The notes under the pieces are model-generated. The model made no database searches. It was not told the DNA's origin and saw only the letters and a program-made list of their open reading frames with translations. A stretch of 64,000 nt of DNA from Chroococcidiopsis sp. TS-821 (GTDB lineage Bacteria > Cyanobacteriota > Cyanobacteriia > Cyanobacteriales > Chroococcidiopsidaceae): contig NZ_MVDI01000011.1 of the NCBI RefSeq assembly GCF_002939305.1, positions 1 through 64,000 on the forward strand. The letters are read 5' to 3'. The translations under genes were made by a program, and so were the position numbers. The stretch's first letter is position 1, and every line of letters starts with the position of its first letter. Below are positions 1 to 9,275 of the stretch, one piece after another.

Positions 1-127
1 CCATGTAGGCGCACGGAAATAGCAACAGTCCCGACCACCCGATGAATACAAATCGATCTCTTTTTAGCCAGTCATCAACGACGTCGAACCATCCTCGACT
101 CGTTGCCTGTCCTACTGCTATTGTCAT
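1..127 (-). CDS. psbD: Photosystem II D2 protein, N-terminal fragment
   Basis: PsbD is the D2 reaction-centre subunit of photosystem II in the thylakoid membrane; with D1 it binds the special-pair chlorophylls, pheophytin and quinones. Only the first 42 codons lie in the window. Translating the minus strand from the ATG at 127 gives [20 protein letters not shown], followed by [22 protein letters not shown]. This is the near-invariant stromal N-terminus and the start of the first membrane helix of cyanobacterial D2. The gene runs off the left edge; psbC usually follows it but cannot be seen. The start is secure because it coincides with the family start. Confidence 0.97.
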   Translation of the reverse strand, partial: MTIAVGQATSRGWFDVVDDWLKRDRFVFIGWSGLLLFPCAYM

Positions 128-455
128 AGCAAAAACTCCAGATCTTATAATTTCGTGTTAGAATCGCGTACCTTTATTCGGTAATTTTACAATTACCGCA
201 AGCAAGATACGAGTTGATTTGTCAACTTACTTTACGATTCTTTACTTATTCTAATCATATTTGTACTACTAAACGTCATTTTGTGACAATATCCTTGACA
301 GAATTTAATCTTTAGTTAAACTTGACAAAAAAAATGCATAATTAAGGAAATTTAGCAACTATCGTTTGATATAGACTAAATTTACCGCGCTGATACTAAC
401 CTGGTAGCTAAAATAAAAATGAGATTTACAGCTGCTAAATATATAAATAGTTACG
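128..455. other. Intergenic region between divergent psbD and the UPF0367 gene
   Basis: These 328 AT-rich bases must hold the promoter and 5' leader of psbD (leftward) and probably the promoter of the small gene to the right. A TTGACA-like hexamer is visible around 323, but no well-spaced -10 partner was found, so no promoter is called. No open frame or RNA gene is evident. Confidence 0.5.
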
Positions 456-722
456 ATGTTTAACATTGATTTGACTCTCAAAAATACACCCTTTCCTCTT
501 TCTGTACAACGTAAGGTTACTGAAGATGCAGAAGCTGTTTATCAGCAACTGTTACAAGCTATGCGCTCTAATAGCACCGAAGTTATAGAATTGCACTGTG
601 AGGGTCAGACAGAAAAAAAAATCGCTGTACGAGCGAGTGACATTTCTAGTATTCAGATGTCTCAAAAAACAGGTGCAGCGGCTAGCGGTAGACCTCCTGG
701 CTTCTTTGCACTAGCAGAATAA
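456..722 (+). CDS. Conserved cyanobacterial UPF0367 family protein
   Basis: Small soluble protein of 88 residues with no known function. The ending GRPPGFFALAE, the length and the N-terminus MFNIDLTLKNTPFPLSVQRK match my memory of the UPF0367 family, which is confined to cyanobacteria and plastid-derived lineages. It has no membrane segment, cysteine cluster or catalytic motif. It lies 20 bp upstream of the ABC ATPase gene on the same strand and may be co-transcribed with it. No Shine-Dalgarno sequence is evident before the ATG, which is common in cyanobacteria. Confidence 0.85.
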   Translation: MFNIDLTLKNTPFPLSVQRKVTEDAEAVYQQLLQAMRSNSTEVIELHCEGQTEKKIAVRASDISSIQMSQKTGAAASGRPPGFFALAE

Positions 723-742
723 ACTTAAAAGTTGGTGGTTAT

Positions 743-1417
743 ATGGCTAATTTTGCCATTCAGGTGCGCGACTTATGTTTTAGTTGGTCTAACGGCGCAG
801 ATGTCTTAAAATCATGCACCTTGGAAGTTCCACAGGGCGAATTTTGGATGCTGTTAGGCACTAACGGTAGTGGTAAATCAACGCTACTAAAACTTTTAGC
901 GGGTTTATTAACGCCTACGTCTGGCGATCGCAAAATCTTAACACCTGTAGGTTTTGTCTTTCAAAATCCTGACCACCAACTTGTCATGCCAACTGTTGGC
1001 GCTGATGTAGCTTTTGGATTAGTAGAAGAAAAGTTATCGCCAACTCAAGTACGTCATCGCGTCGCCGAAGCACTAGCAGCAGTTAATCTTCTAGAGTTAC
1101 AGCGCAGACCAATTTATGCATTGAGTGGAGGACAAAAACAACGAGTCGCGATCGCCGGTGCGATCGCGCGGCAAAGCGAAGTGCTATTGTTAGATGAACC
1201 CACTGCACTCCTCGATCCAGATAGTCAGCTTGATTTAGTTGCACAAGTAAGACGGTTAGTCAAAAGCCGTAATTTAACAGCTTTGTGGGTAACGCACCGT
1301 TTAGATGAACTCGATTATTGCGATGGGGCGTTTCTCCTAGAGAAAGGCTGCGTAGTAGACCGTGGCGATCCTCAGCAACTTAAACAGCGTTTGATGCAAG
1401 TAGAATTAGCATCCTAG
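743..1417 (+). CDS. ABC transporter ATP-binding protein, CbiO/EcfA-like
   Basis: Nucleotide-binding subunit of an ABC importer, 224 residues. It has a Walker A GTNGSGKST (about residues 39-47), a Q-loop FVFQNPDHQ, the signature LSGGQKQR, a Walker B VLLLDEPTALLD and the switch histidine in WVTHRLDEL. FQNPDHQ after the Q-loop is typical of energy-coupling-factor (cobalt, nickel or vitamin) ATPases. No cognate T component or substrate-binding S component is nearby, so the substrate is unknown. Cyanobacteria often encode such an orphan ATPase. It follows the UPF0367 gene closely. The family call is firm; the ECF assignment is inferred from the Q-loop and size. Confidence 0.88.
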   Translation: MANFAIQVRDLCFSWSNGADVLKSCTLEVPQGEFWMLLGTNGSGKSTLLKLLAGLLTPTSGDRKILTPVGFVFQNPDHQLVMPTVGADVAFGLVEEKLSPTQVRHRVAEALAAVNLLELQRRPIYALSGGQKQRVAIAGAIARQSEVLLLDEPTALLDPDSQLDLVAQVRRLVKSRNLTALWVTHRLDELDYCDGAFLLEKGCVVDRGDPQQLKQRLMQVELAS

Positions 1418-1676
1418 TTGCACAAAGTAAAAGCTCAAAGAATTCTGTGTTGTCAATATTTTGTATTTACAGTCAACACAGTCCAAGCCTTGTACTAGGC
1501 TAAAAATTATTCAATTGCGGGATAGCTGAGCATTTCTCTAGCTTTCATAACTAGAAACACACAAGTCTGCAACGCGCTTTCTCTACGTATATCTATCAAA
1601 ATGTTATAGCATATACCTCGATTACTATTAAGATATGAATAAATAATGTTAACTTTAGCAATACTTGCTGGTCATC

Positions 1677-2285
1677 ATGCCCCGTTCCTTACCACAAGCC
1701 GTTCTCTTAGTTGACGGCTATAATATAATTGGCGCTTGGCCCTGTCTCAAAAAAATAAGAGACACCGATGGGCTAGAAGCATCGCGTTGGCAGTTAATCG
1801 AAGACTTAACAAATTACAGCGCATATCAAGGCTATATTACTCAAGTTGTCTTTGATGCCCATTATCAAGATACTTGTAGCAACTACGAAGCTGTTACAGA
1901 AAATTTGTCCGTCTACTACACGAGCTTTGGTGAAACTGCTGATACATACATTGAAAAAGTGTGTGCAGGGTTTCGACCATATTTACGTGGTGTTGTACCT
2001 AATGTAACTACAAGCAAAAATAGTAAACTACCACCAATCTACTCTCGCATTTCACGAATCATTGTCGCTACATCCGATAGAGCGCAGCAGTTGACAGTGG
2101 TAGGTTATGGGGCAGAATGCTTGTCAGCAGCACAACTTAAGTTTGAGGTACAAACAACAGCTTGTAGAGTGCGTCGGGGAAAAACATCAGCTAGAAAACC
2201 TGCTAGCCGTTTTTTAGCAAACTCAATAGACACTAAGGCACGACAGCGTTTAGCAGAAATGAGAATGGGATTAAAAAAGACCTAA
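1677..2285 (+). CDS. NYN domain protein (YacP/Rae1-like predicted ribonuclease)
   Basis: NYN domains have a PIN-like nuclease fold and usually cleave RNA using conserved acidic residues. The N-terminus has LLVDGYNIIGAWP, the usual first NYN motif with its catalytic aspartate. It is followed by VVFDAHYQ, then DTYIEKV and IIVATSDRAQQ, which supply the further acidic positions expected in the family. Bacillus Rae1/YacP is the best-known relative. The C-terminal 40 residues are basic, which would suit RNA binding. The longest frame begins at a TTG at 1665; I prefer the ATG at 1677 (MPRSLPQAVLLVDG), which still includes the whole domain. The gene lies about 120 bp upstream of tRNA-Asn on the same strand. 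Confidence 0.85.
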   Translation: MPRSLPQAVLLVDGYNIIGAWPCLKKIRDTDGLEASRWQLIEDLTNYSAYQGYITQVVFDAHYQDTCSNYEAVTENLSVYYTSFGETADTYIEKVCAGFRPYLRGVVPNVTTSKNSKLPPIYSRISRIIVATSDRAQQLTVVGYGAECLSAAQLKFEVQTTACRVRRGKTSARKPASRFLANSIDTKARQRLAEMRMGLKKT

Positions 2286-2401
2286 ATGCAGCTTAATAGC
2301 TCAGCTAGCAGGGAGCTGACGTCATCCAACAGCAGCGAAGATTTTTTTTGCTAAAACACTTGCCAAATACAATCGTTTGCTATTAATATAGTAATTCGCA
2401 A

Positions 2402-2473
2402 TCCTCAGTAGCTCAGTGGTAGAGCGGTCGGCTGTTAACCGATTGGTCGTAGGTTCGAATCCTACCTGGGGAG
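2402..2473 (+). tRNA. tRNA-Asn (GUU)
   Basis: A full cloverleaf can be drawn. The acceptor stem TCCTCAG (2402-2408) pairs with CTGGGGA (2466-2472). The D arm GCTCAGTGGTAGAGC, the anticodon loop CTGTTAACC with anticodon GTT, and the T arm GTAGGTTCGAATCCTAC follow in order. The discriminator base is G at 2473, as expected for tRNA-Asn, and no CCA is encoded. It is a single-copy locus with no neighbouring tRNA. Confidence 0.96.
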
Positions 2474-3070
2474 TTGAAAAGAACAAGTTAATACTGAGCA
2501 TTACAGCGATTCACAAGTATTGCAAGCTAGTCGCAAATACATTAGGTTGTAAGCAAAACCAACAGTTTAACTAGAAAGTCAGATTGGTGGGCGTGTTACC
2601 TAAACTTGTACATCCAGGTAAACCGCTGTATAGAACAATAACCTAGATGGCGATCGCATTCACCCAGCGCATGTAAAGCGCAGCAAGTAGAGCAATTAAT
2701 ATATATAGGCACTAGCAGAGCTGATAGTACAAGAAGCATAGCGGCATCTAAATCTACCTAAGGCTCGATACTTTCCTAATAGCGAATGCGTGATAAATAT
2801 ATAAATTTAGTTATTGAGCTAAAAACTGCAACTACAGCATAGACATATAGCCATTCTATAGGTCTTGTGAAGTTTATTTAATGGAAGAACTCCGTACGCA
2901 AACCGCGGTCTTGGAAACTCTCCAATGGTGGAGAACATCCTTGTAAAACGATTTCTGCTATCTCTTCTAGCTTTTAATCCCAAGCTCTGACCCCTTCCTG
3001 CTATGGTAGCCATAATACGCTCTAAATTAGAAGCTAATCTATTCTCAATGCTTTACTAGGAGTTAAATTT
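2474..3070. other. Intergenic region, no supported gene
   Basis: About 600 bases after the tRNA with no convincing gene. There is one HIP1 octamer near 2650. The only long frame (minus strand, 2819-3013) has no recognisable protein character. An AGGAG at 3057-3061 serves as ribosome-binding site for the next gene. Confidence 0.5.
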
Positions 3071-4678
3071 ATGCCTCTTAAAAAGATTAAGGATTTTGCT
3101 CCAAACTATCTTGAATCTTTTGATGGTAAAAATATCATTGGTTTCAATGTTTATACAGAAACGGGGCAAGAAAAAGTTGGTTACATCAAAGATATTTTAG
3201 TAGATGAAAAAGGTTACTTTCGCTACTTTGTCGTCGATTTTGGCTTGTGGATATTTAATAAGCAAGTTATGCTTCCTGTGGGATATTCTCGCATAGATTA
3301 TGAAGCCGAAAAAGTTTATGTTTTAGGTGTAGAGCGCAAACAAGTAGAAAGCCTTCCTACCTACAACGACCAAGTAGGAGTAGACGACGAATACGAAAAA
3401 AAACTGCGAGAAGCATATGCTCAGCTAGCAATCGATATCGAATCTGTAGTATCAGAAGAAGTTCCTCAAATTACGCTTACCGAACCAGAGCAAGCTAACC
3501 ACGATTATATACAAGTAACAGATTTATACGAACTAAACGATCGCCAGCATCGAGTTATTAAAGAATATCAAGATAGACTGATTGCTAAAAAACAAACGCG
3601 GCAAGAAACAGCAATATCTCATCAACGTAATGCAGAAGAAAAAATTAGCGAACAATTCGTAATTGCTTCTACATCTAGTAATCAAATAATCAGTAATCAA
3701 AGACCAACTCGTTCAGCTTGCTTGATTTTTAATCCTGTTGCAGGTCAATCTGATGCCGAACAAGACTTAGCAATAATTAAAAGTATGCTAGAGCCAGAAT
3801 TCGATCTTGATATTCGGATGACGACTCCTGAAAAAGATGCTGACGAAATAGCAAAAGAAGCTGTAGAACAAGGCGCACAAATTATTATTGCATCAGGAGG
3901 AGATGGCACGCTATCTGCAGCAGCAGAAGCTGTCGTTGGTACAGGAATTCCACTAGGTGTTATCTCGCGCGGAACAGCAAATGCTTTTGCAACAGCTTTA
4001 GGTATTCCAGCAACAATTCCCGCAGCTTGTCAAACAATACTAGATGGTAAAACCCGTGTTGTCGATGCTGCATATTGTAACGGAAGACCAATGGTGTTAC
4101 TCGCAGGAGTAGGATTTGAAGCAGAAACTGTAGAACGCGCTGACCGCGAAGCAAAAAATCGCTTTGGTATGCTTGCGTATGTATTAGCCGGTTTTCAAGA
4201 GTTACGTAATTTAGAGTCTTTTGAAACTCGAATTGAAACCGAAGATAAAATCATTACCTTAAATGCTGCCGCGGTAACAGTGGCAAACGCGGCACCACCT
4301 ACTTCTGTTTTAGCCCAAGGACCGGCAGAACTACTCATTGATGATGGCTTGCTGGATGTTACAATTGTTGCACCGACAAATACAATGGGGGCGATCGCGG
4401 CTGCGTATAACCTCTTGCAATCTGCTTATAGTGGTGAAGTTGCAAATAGACCTGATACTGGATTTTTGCGGGCGAGAAGCATTAAAATTTCTACCAACCC
4501 ACCCCAGAAAGTCGTTGTCGATGGCGAATTAGTTGGCAGTACACCTATTGAAGTTGAGTGTGTACCTGGGGGTTTAACAATTATTGTTCCCACAGTTCCT
4601 GAAGACTGTGCCACAGAGAAATTAGAAGGATTACCTAATCTACGAGTAGAGTCCAAACAACCGCCAGCAACGATTTAA
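3071..4678 (+). CDS. PRC-barrel domain fused to YegS/diacylglycerol-kinase-type lipid kinase
   Basis: Two-domain protein of 535 residues. Residues 1-105 form a PRC-barrel (DGKNIIGFNVYTETGQEKVG, then a short VDFG-containing strand), a small beta-barrel seen in ribosome-maturation and photosynthesis assembly proteins. Residues 110-210 are a charged linker. From about residue 215 a lipid-kinase catalytic domain follows: CLIFNPVAGQ, the nucleotide-binding IASGGDGTLSAAAEAV, and RGTANAFATALGIP. It runs to the usual C-terminal beta-sandwich, with VVDGELVGSTPIEVE near the end. The kinase domain is expected to phosphorylate diacylglycerol or a related lipid at the membrane surface. A stand-alone paralogue lacking the PRC domain is encoded at 43747-44655. 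The start follows a good AGGAG. Confidence 0.9.
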   Translation: MPLKKIKDFAPNYLESFDGKNIIGFNVYTETGQEKVGYIKDILVDEKGYFRYFVVDFGLWIFNKQVMLPVGYSRIDYEAEKVYVLGVERKQVESLPTYNDQVGVDDEYEKKLREAYAQLAIDIESVVSEEVPQITLTEPEQANHDYIQVTDLYELNDRQHRVIKEYQDRLIAKKQTRQETAISHQRNAEEKISEQFVIASTSSNQIISNQRPTRSACLIFNPVAGQSDAEQDLAIIKSMLEPEFDLDIRMTTPEKDADEIAKEAVEQGAQIIIASGGDGTLSAAAEAVVGTGIPLGVISRGTANAFATALGIPATIPAACQTILDGKTRVVDAAYCNGRPMVLLAGVGFEAETVERADREAKNRFGMLAYVLAGFQELRNLESFETRIETEDKIITLNAAAVTVANAAPPTSVLAQGPAELLIDDGLLDVTIVAPTNTMGAIAAAYNLLQSAYSGEVANRPDTGFLRARSIKISTNPPQKVVVDGELVGSTPIEVECVPGGLTIIVPTVPEDCATEKLEGLPNLRVESKQPPATI

Positions 4679-4989
4679 GAGTGAATCTTGGTAAAAACTC
4701 AATACGCGATCGCGCCTTTTGCGCATACTGCATACCCAAGTTTCTAAAATATTTGGCGCAAGTAGAAGTCTTGAGTTAGCATGTTTTTCTGTTGCATCAA
4801 GAATATGCAGCATGATAGAGACAATAAGCTGTTGTCTGAATGTAATCTATGCTTGGTTCAAATTTACTGAGCCATCAAGGTTGCGTTAACTTTAATTGCA
4901 GCTGAGCCAAGTAGAACCAAGCTGAACGCTTTCAAATAACTCGAAGTAATAACCGCGACGAACTAAACACGACAAGTGAGATACTGTTT
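4679..4989. other. Intergenic region, no supported gene
   Basis: About 310 bases between two same-strand genes. It contains a HIP1-type GCGATCGCG near 4707 and no convincing frame, RNA or terminator. Confidence 0.5.
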
Positions 4990-6549
4990 ATGGAATTTGT
5001 GTCCGATCCGCCGATATCCGTGAAAATTGAGCAAATGAAGCAACGGGTACGGTGGCAAGACCCACTAATAGTTGAACGACAAATTGACCAAACGCGCTTT
5101 GTCCTCGCATCAGAGGACGATAACCCAGAGTTTTCGTTTTTGGTGATTGGCGATAGCGGTTCAGGAAAACACCGCAAACACAATCCGCAACGTCAAATCG
5201 CGAAAAAAATGTTAGAGCATAGCGATCTCACCCGCTTTATCCTTCATACGGGTGATGTTGTTTATTTAGTCGGGTCAAGCGAATACTACCCAAAAAACTT
5301 TATCGAGCCTTACAAAGAATTTATTGTCGGTGGTGAAAAACCAAAAAAAATTGCCTACGACGAGATGGTGTTTAAGACACCAATTTTACCTGTATTAGGC
5401 AACCACGACTACTACGACCTGCCATTAATTTATGGTTTGATGGGAGGCGTAACGCTGCCTTTGCGCCGGATGTTGAAGTTACGCTTGGATTTAGACATTG
5501 GTTGGCATGGTTCTTATCAAGGCAAAGCTTACGCAAAAGCTTTTATCGACTACTTAAAGGCATTTGATACAGATGCAGAGTTGCAGCGCCACCTCGATCG
5601 GCATTACACAGCAACAACAAATACTGGTCGCTGTTTGATTTATAAACCAGGAGAATTTACCCGACTACCGTACCGATATTACACCTTTCGTAGTGGTGGT
5701 ATTGATTTTTTCGCTTTAGATTCGAACACCTTCAACGCTCCCGCACCCCTCCCAAAGACAAGCGAAGGCGCAGCTTATCGGCAGACTTTAGAAGATCGTA
5801 TCTATGAATTAGAGCAAGAAAAGCTGCAAATCATGGAGGAAGCAAGCAAACTGAATGCAAATTCACCCGAAGAAGCTGAAAGACTTGACGATCTAGAAGC
5901 AAAGTTAGAACAACTCGAAGAAGTCAAGCTAGACATTGATAAGCAATTAGCAGCAGATGAAACGACTGTCACGGATTTTGAGCAATTGACGTGGCTGCGA
6001 CAAAGACTTGTTGAATCGTGGAACACGCCAGAAGTGCGGGGTAGAGTTGTCTATTTGCATCATCCACCTTATGTTACTGAGTCAACGAAGTGGTATCAAG
6101 CACAAACTTTAGCAGTACGTCGTAACCTTCGTTGGGTACTCGATGAGGTTGCCCAAGAACTAGGCTCAACTTCTTTACAGCGTCCACTTATCGATTTGGT
6201 TTTGACAGGTCACGCGCATTGCTTAGAGCATCTTTCTACAGGAGATACCGGACACGCAGATTCTTATATTAATTGGATTATTTGTGGTGGTAGTGGCTAC
6301 AGCTTAAGACGACAGCGTCAAGAAGGCACGCAGCTATACGAAACCGTTGGTGATACTGAGCGCGAAGTCGCGCGATCGCATCTTTATCTTGGTCGCAGCG
6401 GTCGCGGTTCGCACAAACGGCGACCTTATTCTTTCTTACGCATCGATGTTAAAGCCGGTAATCCTGCCAAGTTTGTTGTCAAGCCTGTTGTTGCAGAAAG
6501 ATATCAACGCGAGTGGGTGGATCGCGAAATTGAGTCATTTGTCATTTGA
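4990..6549 (+). CDS. Calcineurin-like metallophosphoesterase with coiled-coil insertion
   Basis: Predicted two-metal phosphohydrolase of 519 residues. The metal-binding motifs appear in canonical order: VIGDSGSGKH, HTGDVVY, LGNHDYYD, YLHHPPYV and LTGHAHCLEH. There is no signal peptide, so it is probably cytosolic. Between the third and fourth motifs sits a highly charged segment rich in Glu, Leu and Lys (roughly residues 270-320). It has a heptad-like pattern that should form a coiled-coil hairpin, and it makes the protein longer than simple members of the family. The substrate cannot be deduced. The gene runs tail to tail with the FIST gene, with only 15 bp between their stops. Confidence 0.88.
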   Translation: MEFVSDPPISVKIEQMKQRVRWQDPLIVERQIDQTRFVLASEDDNPEFSFLVIGDSGSGKHRKHNPQRQIAKKMLEHSDLTRFILHTGDVVYLVGSSEYYPKNFIEPYKEFIVGGEKPKKIAYDEMVFKTPILPVLGNHDYYDLPLIYGLMGGVTLPLRRMLKLRLDLDIGWHGSYQGKAYAKAFIDYLKAFDTDAELQRHLDRHYTATTNTGRCLIYKPGEFTRLPYRYYTFRSGGIDFFALDSNTFNAPAPLPKTSEGAAYRQTLEDRIYELEQEKLQIMEEASKLNANSPEEAERLDDLEAKLEQLEEVKLDIDKQLAADETTVTDFEQLTWLRQRLVESWNTPEVRGRVVYLHHPPYVTESTKWYQAQTLAVRRNLRWVLDEVAQELGSTSLQRPLIDLVLTGHAHCLEHLSTGDTGHADSYINWIICGGSGYSLRRQRQEGTQLYETVGDTEREVARSHLYLGRSGRGSHKRRPYSFLRIDVKAGNPAKFVVKPVVAERYQREWVDREIESFVI

Positions 6550-6564
6550 ATACTTGGCTCTAAT

Positions 6565-7767
6565 TTAAGGTTGGCGACAAATAGCAAATACCGAAGTATA
6601 ACCATGCAAAAAAGTACTTCCACCGACAGGACCAATTTCCCCATTACAGAAAAAACCACCCACGGGAATGTTGGGCATATAGCTACTAAACAACTGAGAA
6701 TCAAAATTAGGTCTGCCGTAAAGCATTTCACCACGCCCCAAGCAAGAAAACATCAGCGCTGCAGCTGGTGATACATAAGGATGCGTTTGTACATAGCGTT
6801 GCAGCAACCATTCTAAATCATCCGCTGAAGTTTCTGCATCTCGCAGGTGGAATTGAATGCGCTGTCCAGGGCGGACTAAATCTGCAACAGCGATCGCCCC
6901 TACTTTCGGATCGACGCCTAACAAATTGCGAATCAAAAAGTCTCCTTGCTCTAAATTCTGCTTGAACTCGTCGCGCACGACTCCAATAAATAAAGAGTGT
7001 TCAGCTAATTGCCGATCCGCATCGCTTAAACTTGAAATTAAATCGCGCAGCACTTCTAAAGGCGGTTGTTCATTTAGCGCAAGTAGAATGTTACGTTCAG
7101 CGGCACTGACGCGGTAAGGTTCGCCAATCGGTCGGCATCCTTGCGCCACAATGGTATCAAGAACGATATTGCCACTCAAGGCAACACCAACAGTTCCTGA
7201 ACGGTATAGCTTCTCGTTGCAAAACAAACCAATTCGCCCAGGAGTTTGACTACCGCTTGCTAACCCGCCTACTGCGATCGAGCCAGGATAAGCATAATCT
7301 ATGCCTTGCAATAAATCATTTACGCCTGACGAAAAAGGGTCGGATAGCAAGATAAACTGAGGTTGTGTTGCCGGTGAAACGCCGAATAAATCTACCCACG
7401 CTTTCGGCGGACTATCAGGGTCGGGAAGTTGCTCTGCTGCAACATGAAAAGATGTAACTGTAACGCCTGGTAGATACGCCAAACTCAGACTTAATGCTGG
7501 TACACCCTCAAATTCTTGTACTTGATTTTGGTTTGTCCCAATAATACCTCCACCGCCACAACCAATCAGAACTTTAACGCTGGGTAGCTGTTCCTGTAAT
7601 AGTGGAAGCAGGCGGGAATACTCGCTTGTAAACGCAGCAGAAATAAAAACTAACCCAAGATCGGCAGGTGACTGTAACAAAGCAGAAGCTCTATCAACAA
7701 CTTCTGCAACGGCTGCTTCGAGCGAAGCACGAGTTGAGACGGCGTTTGCCCACTGCATGAGTGCCAT
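6565..7767 (-). CDS. FIST-domain signal transduction protein
   Basis: FIST domains (FIST_N plus FIST_C) are predicted small-ligand sensors. The family is usually linked to amino-acid or chemotactic sensing, but the ligands are mostly unknown. The 400-residue protein has an N-terminal half beginning MALMQWANAVS, with GLVFISAAFTSEYSRLLPLL and the glycine-rich IGCGGGGIIG typical of FIST_N. The C-terminal half ends with FFCNGEIGPVGGSTFLHGYT, a hallmark of FIST_C. There is no attached kinase, GGDEF or receptor domain, and no signalling gene next door, so any output partner must be encoded elsewhere. It is monocistronic and converges on the metallophosphoesterase gene. Confidence 0.9.
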   Translation of the reverse strand: MALMQWANAVSTRASLEAAVAEVVDRASALLQSPADLGLVFISAAFTSEYSRLLPLLQEQLPSVKVLIGCGGGGIIGTNQNQVQEFEGVPALSLSLAYLPGVTVTSFHVAAEQLPDPDSPPKAWVDLFGVSPATQPQFILLSDPFSSGVNDLLQGIDYAYPGSIAVGGLASGSQTPGRIGLFCNEKLYRSGTVGVALSGNIVLDTIVAQGCRPIGEPYRVSAAERNILLALNEQPPLEVLRDLISSLSDADRQLAEHSLFIGVVRDEFKQNLEQGDFLIRNLLGVDPKVGAIAVADLVRPGQRIQFHLRDAETSADDLEWLLQRYVQTHPYVSPAAALMFSCLGRGEMLYGRPNFDSQLFSSYMPNIPVGGFFCNGEIGPVGGSTFLHGYTSVFAICRQP

Positions 7768-7945
7768 AAGTTATATCATCACTCCTCTTTTAGGCTGAGG
7801 TTTTTTCTATTTTCGGTGCTAACGGGGACGAAAAGCATCTAACTGAAGTTAATTTAGCGTTAGATTTACCGCAATTCGCAAATACAATGTGTCCCGACTA
7901 GCTTTTATCCCTAACTCTGTAAATTAGCTTTACTCTCTGGCATTC

Positions 7946-9055
7946 TCATTGCAGGTAGTCTGTTACAATTTGCAAGATTCGCTCTGCTGCGTGACCGTCG
8001 CCAAAAGGATTAATCGCGGTTGCCATGGCTTGATAAGCATCAGCGTTACTTAAGAGGAGGCTTGCCGCAGTTAAAATTTGTGCTGGATCAGTTCCTACTA
8101 ATTTAGCAGTCCCTGCCGCAACTGCTTCAGGTCTTTCGGTAGTTTCGCGCAGTACCAGCACTGGTTTTCCTAATGACGGCGCTTCTTCTTGCAATCCTCC
8201 AGAGTCAGTAAGCAGCAAGTGCGATCGCCCAATTGCCCCAACTAACTCGGCATAATCTAATGGTTCGGTTAAAAACACGCGCGGATGGTTACCTAACGCG
8301 GCTTGCAACGGTTCGCGCACAATCGGGTTGCGATGCAATGGTAAAAGCAAAGCGGTATCGGGAAACTGCTCTAAAATTTGTAAAAATCCTGCAGCGATGT
8401 TTATCAGGGGTTTTCCCCAATTTTCGCGCCGATGCACCGTTGCTAATAAAACACGGTATTTTCCCCACTCTAAACCAGGAACATTGCACGCGGGCTGCCT
8501 TTGGGCGACTGATAGCAGCGCGTCAATGACTGTATTACCCGTTTGATAGATTTTTCCTAAGACGCCGGAGCGTTGCAAATTTTCCACTGCTAGCTTTGTC
8601 GGCGCAAAGTGTAATTGAGTAAGCTGCGATATTAACCGACGATTGGCTTCTTCGGGATAAGGATTAAAAACATCATCGGTACGTAAACCCGCTTCTACAT
8701 GACCTACAGGAATTTTTTGATAAAACGCTGCCAAAGCGGCGGCAAAAGCTGTTGTCGTGTCGCCTTGGACTAAAACTAATTGTGGCTGAAGTTGCTCAAA
8801 CAAAGTTTCTAATCCTTGTAAGCTGCGACAAGTAATATCAGTAAGCGATTGCTGCGGTTGCATGATTGCAAGATTTTGGTTGGCTTCGAGGTCAAATAGC
8901 TGCATGACTTGTGCAACCATCTCAATGTGTTGACCTGTTAAAATCACTTGCGTATCAAAGCTTGGCGATCGCTGAAAAACTTGAATGACCGGAGCCATTT
9001 TAATTGCTTCCGGTCGCGTACCTAAAATAATGCAGATTTTGTTTACCTTTGCCAT
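7946..9055 (-). CDS. wecB: UDP-N-acetylglucosamine 2-epimerase (non-hydrolysing)
   Basis: Interconverts UDP-GlcNAc and UDP-ManNAc, supplying ManNAc-type sugars for surface polysaccharide. The 369-residue length fits the family. Motifs include the N-terminal IILGTRPEAIKMAPVI, VILTGQHIEMV, VQGDTTTAFAAALAAFY, GHVEAGLRT, PYPEEANRRL, LLATVHRRENWG and LLTDSGGLQEEAPSLGKPVL, the conserved GT-B fold UDP-sugar binding region. Neighbouring genes are unrelated, so it is a stand-alone copy rather than part of a polysaccharide cluster. The start is the only ATG before the invariant GTRPE motif. Confidence 0.95.
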   Translation of the reverse strand: MAKVNKICIILGTRPEAIKMAPVIQVFQRSPSFDTQVILTGQHIEMVAQVMQLFDLEANQNLAIMQPQQSLTDITCRSLQGLETLFEQLQPQLVLVQGDTTTAFAAALAAFYQKIPVGHVEAGLRTDDVFNPYPEEANRRLISQLTQLHFAPTKLAVENLQRSGVLGKIYQTGNTVIDALLSVAQRQPACNVPGLEWGKYRVLLATVHRRENWGKPLINIAAGFLQILEQFPDTALLLPLHRNPIVREPLQAALGNHPRVFLTEPLDYAELVGAIGRSHLLLTDSGGLQEEAPSLGKPVLVLRETTERPEAVAAGTAKLVGTDPAQILTAASLLLSNADAYQAMATAINPFGDGHAAERILQIVTDYLQ

Positions 9056-9186
9056 GTGCTAGGAGTTGTGGAACATAATTTCCCTGATATATGTTCTCCT
9101 ATCTTTTGTCGCTCTACACCATTTTCTTTCAATGAGGTTGGGTCATCGGTAATTTGTAAGGCGGGTACTGTGATATGTTTAGCATG

Positions 9187-9209
9187 AAAAAACCCGGCTG
9201 CAACCGGGC
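9187..9209 (-). terminator. Rho-independent terminator
   Basis: On the minus strand CCCGG-TTGCAG-CCGGG forms a five-pair GC stem and is followed at once by TTTTTT. It lies about 70 bp beyond the stop codon of the small membrane-protein gene at 9276 and would end that transcript before wecB. Confidence 0.8.
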
Positions 9210-9275
9210 AGATACCACTGTTATTGCGGATTGTGACTTTACATGCCTTGTCAATATCCGCTTTTGTGATGCTCC

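Noticed and set aside
2819-3013. 64-codon minus-strand frame after tRNA-Asn
   Set aside because: No recognisable protein character and no ribosome-binding site; it lies in the leader of the PRC-barrel/lipid-kinase gene.
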